Assembly (NCBI GenBank): GCA_024640045.1
Contig: JAHEFS010000007.1
Span: 1-55,807, forward strand
Length of the DNA: 55,807 nt
DNA from: Chromatiales bacterium
GTDB taxonomy: Bacteria; Pseudomonadota; Gammaproteobacteria; Xanthomonadales; SZUA-36
Reading direction: 5' to 3'
Shown here piece after piece: positions 1 to 7,384 of this stretch. Numbering within the stretch: the stretch's first letter is position 1; the number at the start of each line of letters is the position of its first letter. The translations under genes and the position numbers were made by a program. The notes beneath the pieces were generated by a model. That model was not told where the DNA came from and ran no database searches. It was given only the letters and a program-made list of their open reading frames with translations.

Positions 1-1
1 A

Positions 2-112
2 GCAGCCAGCAGATACCTCGGTTACCTGGCAACGGACGCGGCCCAGGCGATCTACGAGAAATACGGATTCCTGCGTGCGACCGCCGAAGAGCTGGCCGTC
101 AAACCCCTCTAA
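2..112 (+). CDS. modA: Molybdate ABC transporter substrate-binding protein, C-terminal fragment
   Basis: The window opens inside a plus-strand reading frame that ends at the TAA at 110-112. The visible 36 residues contain RYLGYLATDAAQAIYEKYGF, which matches the conserved last helix of ModA-type periplasmic molybdate-binding proteins (pattern: YL..s.eAq.if.kyGF). ModA delivers molybdate or tungstate to the ModBC importer in the inner membrane. The 5' part lies outside the window, so the signal peptide and ligand residues cannot be checked. It converges with the minus-strand sox operon across a gap of about 28 bp. Another periplasmic oxyanion-binding protein of the same fold is possible. Confidence 0.62.
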   Translation, partial: AASRYLGYLATDAAQAIYEKYGFLRATAEELAVKPL

Positions 113-140
113 TTTTCTCCCTCGTTTGGATCCGCCCCGC

Positions 141-605
141 TCAGGGGCGGATCACCACGTAACCCTGGCCAGCGCGCTCAACCAGGTGAGCGACACCGGT
201 CTGGACGGGGATGGTGGCTGATATCAATTCCGGCTTTTTACCGGTCTGGCGGGCAATGGTCTCCACCGTGTTCATGCACCCGATAAAGCGCACCTCACTG
301 GCCACCAAGCTGTTCACGCGCGCGTTCTGCTCGTTATCGGGATAGAGCAGGGAAATGCCGGGGCCGTAGGCGACGATCTCGAGGTCGACGAAGTCAGGCC
401 CGCCGTAATGCTTGATCAGATTATTGGCAACGCTCAGCACGCGCGCCTGGATCTCCGGGTCGCTATCTCCCAGCTGCAACACGATGTGCGCCTCTGCGAA
501 AGGCTTGTCCGCGTCCTGTGCCCATAGCTGTGGAGACCCGGCGAACGCCATGAGCAGCGCTGCGACGAACACCATCACGTTCCGATAAAACCGGGGTATT
601 TTCAT
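141..605 (-). CDS. Periplasmic DsrE-family protein of the sox operon
   Basis: The 154-residue protein begins with a clear signal peptide (hydrophobic run about residues 10-25, likely cut after WAQ at 28-30), so the mature part should be periplasmic. The rest resembles the DsrE/DsrF fold: AHIVLQLGDSDPE starts the first strand, VDLEIVAYGPGISLL the second, and a single cysteine sits at C110 in VRFIGCMNT, the usual place of a DsrE-type sulfur-carrier cysteine. The gene is the last of the sox operon, starting 3 bp after the soxB stop. Exported DsrE-like proteins are known beside sulfur-oxidation genes, but their job is not settled. I infer a role in binding or relaying sulfane sulfur; this is not proven by the sequence. 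Confidence 0.75.
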   Translation of the reverse strand: MKIPRFYRNVMVFVAALLMAFAGSPQLWAQDADKPFAEAHIVLQLGDSDPEIQARVLSVANNLIKHYGGPDFVDLEIVAYGPGISLLYPDNEQNARVNSLVASEVRFIGCMNTVETIARQTGKKPELISATIPVQTGVAHLVERAGQGYVVIRP

Positions 606-608
606 TAC

Positions 609-2366
609 TCAGGTCTCTTTGGCCAATCCGGGGTTTGATTCTACGCCCTTGAGCAACGGCGTATTGAGACGCTCCAGCTGGACCGTCCTGATGTCTCTGA
701 GATAGTCCGCCACCACGTCCCAGATGGGCGGCCCCGGCGCTATGCTGCCCACGGTCGCCCAGCCCGCTACGCGGTAGTTTTTGCTCGCCTCCACCGGGCT
801 GCCATCATCCAGGGTCATGTCTGATACCCGCTGACCGGCACCGGCCACGGGGTCGAGCACATAGTTCATGCCGCCTACACGAACCATGTCGCCACCTTGT
901 TGATAGAAGGGGTCGGGGTTGAACAGGTTGTCAGCCACGTCCTCGAGAATGAGCTTGATCTGCTCACCGGTCATTTCTCGGACATAGGTTTCCGGATAGG
1001 TGATACAGGTCTGATCCAGCACGCGCTCCATGGTCACCGTGTCACCAGGCAAAACCGTTGTGCCCCAACGGAAGCCGGGTGACAAGGCGATTTGTGCGTC
1101 GCCGACCACGCGCTGAGCGTCACAGATGACCTGGTCGAAACTGCCATTAAAGTTACCGCGACGGAAGAGCAGCTGCCCCGCAGTGGCCAATGGTTCCTGT
1201 AATCGTTCGAGATAAGGGGAACGAACAGCTTGTATCAAGCCCTCCATCTCCGGATCGGCAGGCAGAAGATTTGAAAACACCGGGAGTAAGCGGTAGCGGT
1301 AATCACGCACCCGGCCACCCTGTAAATCGAGATCCAGCACCCCGAGGAACTTGCCGTTTGAGCCTGCGTTGGTGACGACCGTGCGGCCGGCAGCATTTTT
1401 TACCTCAACAGGCCTGGGTACACCATCATGTGTGTGCCCGCCGAGAATCGCATCGATTCCGCTGACGGTTTGTCCCAGCTTCAGATCGACGTCCATCCCG
1501 TTGTGTGACAACAGCACTACGGCGGCAGGACGTTCTTTTTCGCGGACCTGGTCGACCAGTTCCTGCAGTTCCGCCGCCCGGATACCAAACGTCCAGTCTG
1601 GTATAAACCGGGCCGGATTGGCAATCGGGGTATAGGGAAAAGCCTGGCCCAGGATGGCGATCTTGTGGCCGGCCACCTCGCGAAGCGTATAAGGCCGAAA
1701 TACATGGCCGGTATTTTCGTCGAATGCCTCTGCACCCTCGAAGATGGCCTCATCCGTCAAGCGCACATTCTGGGCGACGAAATCCCCAGCGAACGCGGCG
1801 ATGTTCTCCAGCACCTGCGCATCCTGGTACGTAAACTCCCAGTGCCCGGTCATCACGTCTACGCCCAGGAGATTGCAGGCCTGGACCATGTCTTGCCCAC
1901 CCGTCCAGTAGGCCGTGCCGGATCCTTGCCAGGTATCGCCACCGTCCAGCAAAAGTGAATTGCCAGCCCCGTATTCTTCCCGCAATTGCCGGATCAGAGT
2001 GTGCAGATGGGCAAAACCGCCCACCTTGCCATATTTGCGTGCTGCAGCACTGAAATCGAGGTGGGTAAGGGCATGTGCTTCTCTGCCGCCTGCAGCGATC
2101 CCGGCGGCGTCGAGCAGGGTCTGGCCTACCTGGTGTGGTGGGCGGCCATTGAAGTCTCCAAACCCCAGGTTGACGCTTGGCTCACGGAAATAAATTGGCA
2201 ACAACTGTGCGTGACAATCGGTGAAATGCAACAGTCGTGCTTGCCCAAACCTGGGTGCCTGGTACAGGTCACCGGCAGCCAAGCCTCTTTTTGGGGTGCG
2301 GCACCCGGCCGCGCCAAGCGCCACATTGGCCATGGCCAACAAACGAAGAAATTCACGCCGATCCAT
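609..2366 (-). CDS. soxB: Thiosulfohydrolase SoxB
   Basis: SoxB hydrolyses the sulfonate group from SoxYZ-bound S-thiosulfonate in the periplasm, releasing sulfate. The 585-residue length is normal for the family. The N-terminus (MDRREFLRLLAMANV) is a signal sequence of the RR type. The dimanganese metallophosphoesterase motifs are all present: FTDCHAQL (residues 48-55, D50 and H52), GGDTWQGSG (142-150), GHWEF (174-178), SHNG (287-290) and GGHTHDG (309-315), followed by a 5'-nucleotidase-type C-terminal domain. The DCHAQL and WQGSG signatures separate SoxB from ordinary 5'-nucleotidases. It follows soxK by 3 bp and is part of the operon soxX-Y-Z-A-K-B. Confidence 0.97.
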   Translation of the reverse strand: MDRREFLRLLAMANVALGAAGCRTPKRGLAAGDLYQAPRFGQARLLHFTDCHAQLLPIYFREPSVNLGFGDFNGRPPHQVGQTLLDAAGIAAGGREAHALTHLDFSAAARKYGKVGGFAHLHTLIRQLREEYGAGNSLLLDGGDTWQGSGTAYWTGGQDMVQACNLLGVDVMTGHWEFTYQDAQVLENIAAFAGDFVAQNVRLTDEAIFEGAEAFDENTGHVFRPYTLREVAGHKIAILGQAFPYTPIANPARFIPDWTFGIRAAELQELVDQVREKERPAAVVLLSHNGMDVDLKLGQTVSGIDAILGGHTHDGVPRPVEVKNAAGRTVVTNAGSNGKFLGVLDLDLQGGRVRDYRYRLLPVFSNLLPADPEMEGLIQAVRSPYLERLQEPLATAGQLLFRRGNFNGSFDQVICDAQRVVGDAQIALSPGFRWGTTVLPGDTVTMERVLDQTCITYPETYVREMTGEQIKLILEDVADNLFNPDPFYQQGGDMVRVGGMNYVLDPVAGAGQRVSDMTLDDGSPVEASKNYRVAGWATVGSIAPGPPIWDVVADYLRDIRTVQLERLNTPLLKGVESNPGLAKET

Positions 2367-2369
2367 GCT

Positions 2370-2729
2370 TCACCGTATTACCCTTTTCCGCCAGACCTCG
2401 GCCTCGCGGTTCGCCTGCTGCACGGCCATCTCCGCCTGCAACCGACCATTTTTCAGTGCTTCCCAGGCTTCCTTGTCCCTGCCTTCCGCCGCCAGCAAGC
2501 GTGCCTGTTCCAGCAGCTCAGCGGCGTCCAGCCACTCGTGACCGGCCTCCGCCGAGCGCTGCAAAAACCGCTCCGCTTCGGCCCATGCCTGGTCAAAGTC
2601 CTGTCGCGGGCTTTCATCCGGTAGTGAGATCGAATGTACGGTCAACAGCAGCAGCACGAGCGCGGCGCTGCAAATGCGCTGCAGGGCCTTGGGCGAGGGC
2701 TTGTGACTACTTGCGCGCACCGGGTCCAT
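2370..2729 (-). CDS. soxK: SoxXA-binding protein SoxK
   Basis: This small protein sits between soxA and soxB, the usual place of SoxK, which binds and stabilises the cytochrome SoxXA. It has an N-terminal signal peptide (hydrophobic run ALVLLLLTV) and a helical, charged mature part: two TPR-like helices DQAWAEAERFLQRSAEAG and LEQARLLAAEGRDKEAWEAL followed by QAEMAVQQANREAE, typical of SoxK. I chose the ATG at 2729 because a GGAG lies 4 bases upstream; an ATG at 2744 would add five residues. Either start lies inside the end of soxA (overlap about 20 bp), which suggests translational coupling. The family is recognised by pattern and position rather than by a catalytic motif. Confidence 0.78.
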   Translation of the reverse strand: MDPVRASSHKPSPKALQRICSAALVLLLLTVHSISLPDESPRQDFDQAWAEAERFLQRSAEAGHEWLDAAELLEQARLLAAEGRDKEAWEALKNGRLQAEMAVQQANREAEVWRKRVIR

Positions 2730-3555
2730 TGATCTCCAGTCCATTGCTCATGTAGGTGAGGAAATACTCCAGGTTACGGAACTCTTCGCCCTGTAGTTCA
2801 AACGGCTTGGCCCGCACGTCACGCACGCAGCCATGGAACCGCTGGTGCAGTGAGATCACCTGGCCCAGCTTGGACCGGTAAACCGGAAAGTGTGTCGGTT
2901 GTCCCAGGCTTGGGCCCAGGCGGTCCGCCCGGACATACTGGCCAGCCGAGATGACATGGCAGTCGTAACAGGAAAAGTTCAGCTGGCCGCGCTTGCTGTA
3001 GTAAAACTGCTTGCCTGACTCGTAGGCGGCCAGGGCACGCGGTTCATCCTGCGGCACTGCCACCTGCAGAGGCCGTCCACGGGAAAGGTAGGCGAGGTAA
3101 GCCGTCAGCGCGATCATCTCCTCGGAGTCATAGGCCAACGCTTCAGCGCCCTGCTCCAGGCGACAGCGGTTGAGCGCCGTTTCCAGCGTCTCTACCTGCC
3201 CGGCACGTGCATCGAATGCCGGATAGTGTGGCCTGATGTCAGCGGGATCGGCCTGGAAACACGCGGCGTAGGTTGTGCCGCCACCCGGCCCCTTTTTCCA
3301 GGCATTTTCACCCTCTTCCAGGGCAAACTCATAAGGCGGGAATTCCTCGATCTCCCGCCACTGTGCACGGGCATCTTCATCAATGGCATAGACGCCATTG
3401 GCGTATTCCGACATCGGCACCTGCGGAAAACGTTGCTGGAAATACTCCACGAATGCCTGCCGGTCTTGCTCTGGCCCGGCCAATGCAACCGCCCATACCA
3501 ACCATGCCCCAACGAACACGAGCAACCACCGGCGGACATGAATCCGCTTGTTCAT
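2707..3555 (-). CDS. soxA: L-cysteine S-thiosulfotransferase subunit SoxA (monohaem type)
   Basis: SoxA, with SoxX, couples thiosulfate to the cysteine of SoxY in the periplasm. The 282-residue protein has a signal peptide (about residues 8-27) and one haem c site, C196-x-x-C199-H200. C243 (FHGCVRDVRAKPF) fits the conserved cysteine that ligates the active-site haem and carries the persulfide. The N-terminal haem site of dihaem SoxA proteins is absent: only C99 (TYAACFQAD) and C131 (LNRCRLE) remain, which in monohaem SoxA form a disulfide. This is therefore the monohaem type that commonly goes with a SoxK subunit, in agreement with the soxK gene immediately downstream. Confidence 0.95.
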   Translation of the reverse strand: MNKRIHVRRWLLVFVGAWLVWAVALAGPEQDRQAFVEYFQQRFPQVPMSEYANGVYAIDEDARAQWREIEEFPPYEFALEEGENAWKKGPGGGTTYAACFQADPADIRPHYPAFDARAGQVETLETALNRCRLEQGAEALAYDSEEMIALTAYLAYLSRGRPLQVAVPQDEPRALAAYESGKQFYYSKRGQLNFSCYDCHVISAGQYVRADRLGPSLGQPTHFPVYRSKLGQVISLHQRFHGCVRDVRAKPFELQGEEFRNLEYFLTYMSNGLEINGPGARK

Positions 3556-3581
3556 ACGCCCGTCACGAACTGGCCTGCGGC

Positions 3582-3896
3582 TCAGGAAATTTCAACTTCG
3601 AGTTCATCGGTGCCGCCGAGGTTGTCCACCCAGCTCGCCTTCAGCTTGTCGCCCGCGCTGGCCCCTTTGAAGCTGAAGGCAAAATACGGATTCTTCGAGA
3701 CGGCAGTGCTGAAGTTGGCCACCATAACCGTGCGGGCATTGTGCGTGAACGTGAGCTGTGTGATGTGGTGGGCGGGAACCGGTTTTCCCGTATCAGGATC
3801 TTTGCGCGCACCCGTTTCCATAGGATGCAGCATGAGGCTTTTGACCTCCACCACGTCACCCTGAAGCTTGGTCTTCAATTTGATCTTGCTCGCCAT
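3582..3896 (-). CDS. soxZ: Thiosulfate oxidation carrier complex protein SoxZ
   Basis: SoxZ is the partner of SoxY in the soluble periplasmic SoxYZ carrier. At 104 residues and without a signal peptide it has the family's normal form; it is exported bound to SoxY. Typical features are the start KIKLKTKLQGDVVEVKSLMLHPMETG, PAHHITQLTFTHNARTVM in the middle, and the DNLGGTDELEVEIS end, an immunoglobulin-like beta sandwich. A GGAG lies 7 bases before the ATG. It follows soxY by 25 bp and precedes soxA by 26 bp on the same strand. Confidence 0.95.
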   Translation of the reverse strand: MASKIKLKTKLQGDVVEVKSLMLHPMETGARKDPDTGKPVPAHHITQLTFTHNARTVMVANFSTAVSKNPYFAFSFKGASAGDKLKASWVDNLGGTDELEVEIS

Positions 3897-3921
3897 GATT
3901 ATTCTCCTCGTGGGTACCGGC

Positions 3922-4380
3922 TTAGCCGCCGCAACCGCCTATGGTCACCTTTACCATCCTTCTGCTGCTGAACGCGCCGCTGTTGGTTTTCACCACGGCG
4001 ATGACATCAGACGTTTCCCCCATCTTGATCCTGCACGACACCTCGGGAAGCGTACCGGGTGGTAATTCGAAACTGGCCGCCAGTGGTCGGGGGTTTTTTT
4101 CAACCACGATGCTGATGGACTGCACATCAGGCAGCGTACTGCGGATCGTCACGGGAACGACCGCGCCGTTCTCGGCGATTTCGGGGGCGGTGAGCTCTAT
4201 CTGGTCCGACTCGGCCAGCGTTTCGCCCCCCAGCAGGGCCTGTAGGGCGCCATCTGCCGAAGCCGCGCTGAACCAGTCTTGCGGCCAGGCTGCTGCCAGA
4301 ACCACTCTCGGCAAGGCAGCCACGGCCGCCAACAGGGCAACACTCTTGATCAGGAATCTTCTCTTCATTTCGGCTTGCAT
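3922..4380 (-). CDS. soxY: Thiosulfate oxidation carrier protein SoxY
   Basis: SoxY carries the oxidation intermediates on the cysteine of a flexible C-terminal arm. Here the arm ends in TIGGCGG with the carrier cysteine at C150 of 152 residues, exactly the family signature. The N-terminus is a Tat-like signal sequence (KRRFLIKSVALLAAVAALP). The central part (FSAASADGALQALLGGETLAESDQIEL and PDVQSISIVVEKNPRPLA) matches SoxY. The start at 4380 was chosen because GGAGGAAG lies 7 bases before this ATG; an internal ATG four codons later is possible. The gene lies between soxX and soxZ. Confidence 0.96.
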   Translation of the reverse strand: MQAEMKRRFLIKSVALLAAVAALPRVVLAAAWPQDWFSAASADGALQALLGGETLAESDQIELTAPEIAENGAVVPVTIRSTLPDVQSISIVVEKNPRPLAASFELPPGTLPEVSCRIKMGETSDVIAVVKTNSGAFSSRRMVKVTIGGCGG

Positions 4381-4412
4381 GGGCTAACTTCCTCCGTTGG
4401 CCTTGTCCGGGT

Positions 4413-4832
4413 TCATAGCGTGTACAGGTAATCGATCATGAGCTGAATTTCTGCCTCACTCAGAATGCCGTGTTTTCCGAAAGGCGGCATGCGACTGTCG
4501 GGGTTCCTTGCCGTGGCGTCCCAAATCTGGCGAAAGAGAGCATCTCTTTCGGGGAAGCGTTGTCGCATGGCGATCAACGGCGGCCCAATGTTGCCCGCCA
4601 GCGCACCGTCGGCGATGGCGTGGCACGCGAGGCAGTTTCCCCTGGACCGGCTCATCACCAGGTCGCGGCCCTGCTCAATGTCCGCGACCTCGAAGGCCCC
4701 GCTTTGAGACAGCCCCGCCAGCCACAGCATGGCTGCCAGCTTCGCCCACGAACCAAGTGACGATATGTTCTGGTGCTTTCGGATTTCTGCGCGTTCAGGC
4801 ATCGGTAAGAAAAGACGATTCAGTGGCAGCAT
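4413..4832 (-). CDS. soxX: Cytochrome c subunit SoxX
   Basis: SoxX is the electron-accepting monohaem cytochrome partner of SoxA. The haem site is C67-x-x-C70-H71 (RGNCLACHAI), and the distal ligand is probably M115 in DSRMPPFG, followed by the class I cytochrome end AEIQLMIDYLYTL. The hydrophobic stretch at about 30-42 (AKLAAMLWLAGLSQSGA) is the export signal, preceded by an unusually long N-terminal extension if the ATG at 4832 is used; an ATG at 4802 would shorten it. It is the first gene of the sox operon. Its upstream region is shared with the divergent ArsR-type regulator gene and carries the repeated CAAAGTG motif. Confidence 0.93.
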   Translation of the reverse strand: MLPLNRLFLPMPERAEIRKHQNISSLGSWAKLAAMLWLAGLSQSGAFEVADIEQGRDLVMSRSRGNCLACHAIADGALAGNIGPPLIAMRQRFPERDALFRQIWDATARNPDSRMPPFGKHGILSEAEIQLMIDYLYTL

Positions 4833-4943
4833 TTATTCCGCAAAGTGACGGTTTTCAGAATCCGGGCCAGGCAACTTTCCGGCATCGCGGGTCAAAGTGT
4901 CTGGGAATTGTATTCAATGAAGCGCACAAGTACACTTTGGCAC
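4833..4943. promoter_or_regulatory. Divergent soxX / sulfur-sensor gene control region with repeated CAAAGTG
   Basis: The 111 bp between soxX and the regulator gene contain CAAAGTG at 4841-4847 and 4893-4899 and its inverse CACTTTG at 4933-4939. The last two form an inverted repeat (AAAGTGT ... ACACTTT) with 31 bp between. At the centre lies ATTG-N4-CAAT (4907-4918), AT-rich against its surroundings, with a possible -10 element TATTCA at 4911-4916 for the regulator gene. ArsR-family repressors bind short inverted repeats of this kind. That these are the repressor's operators is an inference from position and repetition. Confidence 0.5.
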
Positions 4944-5285
4944 ATGAGTCGCACTGACCAAAAGCTCGATTCCAAAACACTGGATTTCGAGGCGATGCAC
5001 CGCAATGCGGCCGAAGCTGTCCGCTTGCTGAAAAGCATCGCTAACGAGAGCCGACTGATGGTTATGTGCGTATTGGCGGAGGGTGAAGTTTCGGTCGGTG
5101 CATTGAACGAGCGAATCGACCTCAGCCAGTCCGCGCTTTCACAACACCTGGCCATCCTGCGCGAACAAGGGCTGGTTAAAACCCGCCGCGAAAGCCAGAC
5201 AATCTACTATTCTCTGGCCGAGACCGCTGCCCTTAACCTGGTGCACACCCTGCACGACATCTATTGCCGACCCAGCGGTTGCTGA
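4944..5285 (+). CDS. ArsR-family repressor of the SqrR/BigR/YgaV persulfide-sensor type
   Basis: The 113-residue winged-helix protein has the ArsR layout: LLKSIANESRLMVMCVLAEGE, recognition helix LSQSALSQHLAILREQGLV, and wing RRESQTIYYSL. It has a cysteine at C42 (VMCVLAEGE) and one at C108 (HDIYCRPSGC). This pair falls at the places of the two cysteines that in SqrR, BigR and YgaV form a tetrasulfide bridge in the presence of persulfide and release DNA. A further cysteine, C113, is the last residue. Metal-binding ArsR motifs (CxC of ArsR, DxHxxxxxxxxxE of SmtB) are absent. It is divergent from the sox operon, so it most likely represses sox until reduced sulfur is present. I chose the ATG at 4944 from the family length; ATGs at 4917 and 4845 would lengthen the protein. 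Confidence 0.85.
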   Translation: MSRTDQKLDSKTLDFEAMHRNAAEAVRLLKSIANESRLMVMCVLAEGEVSVGALNERIDLSQSALSQHLAILREQGLVKTRRESQTIYYSLAETAALNLVHTLHDIYCRPSGC

Positions 5286-5310
5286 ACATTCTGCCCGGCC
5301 GAGCGCACCC

Positions 5311-5988
5311 TTAACCTGAGCGATTACTTCGGCCGCACAATGGCGCCAGGCCCAGGAATGTCAACGACAGGGCCAGGGCAAAATCCCATTCAAGCGCATT
5401 TTCCACGCGATCCAGAAAACCAGGATCATCGATCAGCTTGCGTTTGAAAGCCGAGGCCACTCCCAGACCCCAGACCAGGGTGACCAGCGCAGCCAGGCGC
5501 ACGATCACAGGCTGAAACACCCCTCCCCGCAGGGTCTGTCGCTCGCTCCAAACCAGCGAAAGCAGAAAAAGCTGCGCCAGGCCAGTGCCGGCAAAGTAGA
5601 AGACCACGCCGTAACGCCGCAACCATCGATACACATCACCCTCGGTGCCCAGCCATGTGGCGTAAACGAGGAAAAATGCCGCCCCCACCCAGCCCAGTCC
5701 AACCACCAGGCGCCGGCGGACCGGCGAACCCAGCCCGACAGTATCCAGCCATCGGCCGATACCCAGCCAGGCCAGCGTCATGGCCACGGCGCCCGGCAAT
5801 GCCAGGCTCTTGAACAGCCAGAGTCCCGGCCCCGAACGCACGCCCTGGCTGACAGACTGGCAACCCTCCAGGTAAGGAAAGCAGCCATCCATACCCGCCC
5901 CAAGGTTAATCAGATAAGCCGCGTTGACCGCGATGATGGGTAACAGGCCTGCCGCCCAGGCTGCTCTGCCGAAGTGAACCCCGGCCAT
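5311..5988 (-). CDS. Hypothetical multi-pass membrane protein
   Basis: I do not recognise this 225-residue protein with certainty. It has about six hydrophobic segments (around residues 10-30, 58-75, 93-111, 127-146, 157-178 and 203-218). A first periplasmic-side loop holds two cysteines (MDGCFPYLEGCQSV), which recalls the Frag1/DRAM/Sfk1 family layout, but the match is weak. The C-terminus ends in a short charged tail with one cysteine. It starts directly after the mnmE stop codon on the same strand, so it is probably co-transcribed with mnmE. It ends tail to tail with the sulfur-sensor gene. No catalytic motif is visible. Confidence 0.6.
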   Translation of the reverse strand: MAGVHFGRAAWAAGLLPIIAVNAAYLINLGAGMDGCFPYLEGCQSVSQGVRSGPGLWLFKSLALPGAVAMTLAWLGIGRWLDTVGLGSPVRRRLVVGLGWVGAAFFLVYATWLGTEGDVYRWLRRYGVVFYFAGTGLAQLFLLSLVWSERQTLRGGVFQPVIVRLAALVTLVWGLGVASAFKRKLIDDPGFLDRVENALEWDFALALSLTFLGLAPLCGRSNRSG

Positions 5989-7332
5989 TTACTTGCCAAT
6001 GCAGAAACTGGCGAAGATGGCGCCGAGCAGGTCGTCCGGCAGGAGCTCACCGGTGAGTTCCCCCAGCGCCCGCTGCGCCAGGCGCAGTTCCTCGGCCAGG
6101 GTTTCCGCTGCTGCATAGTCTGCCAACTGGGCCGCGCCCTGGTCGAGGTGTGCGGCAACCCGATCAAGCGCGTCGATGTGGCGAGTTCTGGCGGAGAAAC
6201 TTCCTTCGTGTTGTGCGGCCAGGCCGGCCTGTTGCCGGATCATGGCTGACAGGTCGCCGATACCTGCCCCGGTCAGGGCGGAGATATGAACACGAACCGA
6301 TTCGGAGGCGCCGTCGGTGTCATCCGGATTGCCCAGGTCGACCTTGTTGATCACCTCGATACAGGGAACGCCCGCGGGTACTTCGCCTCGCAGATCCAGT
6401 TGTGGTTCCAGCGGTGCCTGGCTGTCGATGACCAGCAAGGCCATGTCCGCCTGAGACAGGGCGTGGCGTGCCCGCCGGATGCCTTCTGCTTCGACCTGGT
6501 CCTCCGACTCGCGCAGCCCGGCGGTGTCGGCGATGTGCACCGGCAGGCCGTCCAGCGAAAGCGTTTCACGCAAAACGTCTCGCGTGGTGCCGGGAATCTC
6601 CGTGACGATGGCCGCATCCCGGCCGGTCAGGGCGTTGAGTAAGCTCGACTTGCCTGCGTTGGGCTGGCCGATGATGGCGATGGTGATCCCGTCTCGCAAC
6701 AACTGGCCCTGGTGCGCATCACCGAGCAGTTTGCGGTTGCCATCGATGAGGCGCTGCAGGCGGTCTGCGACGTCACTATCCGCGATGAAGTCGATTTCCT
6801 CTTCGGGAAAATCCAGTGCTGCCTCGACAAAAACCCGCAGGCGAGTCAGACCCTCCTGAAGCGCGTGGACCCTTTCGGAGAATACCCCTTCGAGTGAACG
6901 CTGCGCTGCGCGGGCGGCAGCGGCGGTGCCGGATTCGATGAGATCGGCAATGGCCTCCGCCTGGGTCAGGTCGATCTTGTCGTTGAGAAACGCCCGTTCC
7001 ATGAACTCGCCGGCCCGTGCCGCACGAGCGCCGAGTTGCGCAAGACGCGTCGAAAGTAATTGCTGTACGACCGGTCCACCATGCCCTTGCAATTCCAGCA
7101 CGTCTTCGCCAGTGAACGAATGCGGTCCGGGAAAATACAGAGCGATTCCCGAGTCTATGGCCTGGTCGTCACCACCGAGGAAGCGGCGCAAGTCGGCATG
7201 ACGGGGGGCGGGAAGGTGGCCCAACAGGTTTTTGGCGATGTCCGGCACCAGGGGACCGGATACACGGATCACACCGACACCCCCCACGCCGGGAGGTGTG
7301 GCAATGGCAAAAATAGTGTCCTGCGCCTGCAT
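5989..7332 (-). CDS. mnmE: tRNA uridine-5-carboxymethylaminomethyl modification GTPase MnmE
   Basis: MnmE, with MnmG, makes the cmnm5 modification at wobble uridine 34 of several tRNAs in the cytoplasm. The 447-residue protein has the N-terminal folate-binding domain (DTIFAIATPPGVGGVGVIRV at 5-24, EDVLELQGHGGPVV at 76-89), the G-domain inserted in the helical domain (P-loop GQPNAGKSS at 222-230, DTAG at 269-272, NKVD), and the catalytic C-terminal CIGK (C444). All family motifs are intact. It follows yidC by 52 bp on the same strand in the usual rpmH-rnpA-yidC-mnmE order. The next gene, mnmG, is not in the window. Confidence 0.97.
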   Translation of the reverse strand: MQAQDTIFAIATPPGVGGVGVIRVSGPLVPDIAKNLLGHLPAPRHADLRRFLGGDDQAIDSGIALYFPGPHSFTGEDVLELQGHGGPVVQQLLSTRLAQLGARAARAGEFMERAFLNDKIDLTQAEAIADLIESGTAAAARAAQRSLEGVFSERVHALQEGLTRLRVFVEAALDFPEEEIDFIADSDVADRLQRLIDGNRKLLGDAHQGQLLRDGITIAIIGQPNAGKSSLLNALTGRDAAIVTEIPGTTRDVLRETLSLDGLPVHIADTAGLRESEDQVEAEGIRRARHALSQADMALLVIDSQAPLEPQLDLRGEVPAGVPCIEVINKVDLGNPDDTDGASESVRVHISALTGAGIGDLSAMIRQQAGLAAQHEGSFSARTRHIDALDRVAAHLDQGAAQLADYAAAETLAEELRLAQRALGELTGELLPDDLLGAIFASFCIGK

Positions 7333-7384
7333 TGCTGGCTGCCGCGAACGGGGCCCTCCGCCAGGTTCTCCGGTGAGCGGCGCC

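Noticed and set aside
1986..2624. A 212-codon plus-strand frame opposite soxB and soxK.
   Set aside because: Antisense to two well-supported genes and without protein-like features.
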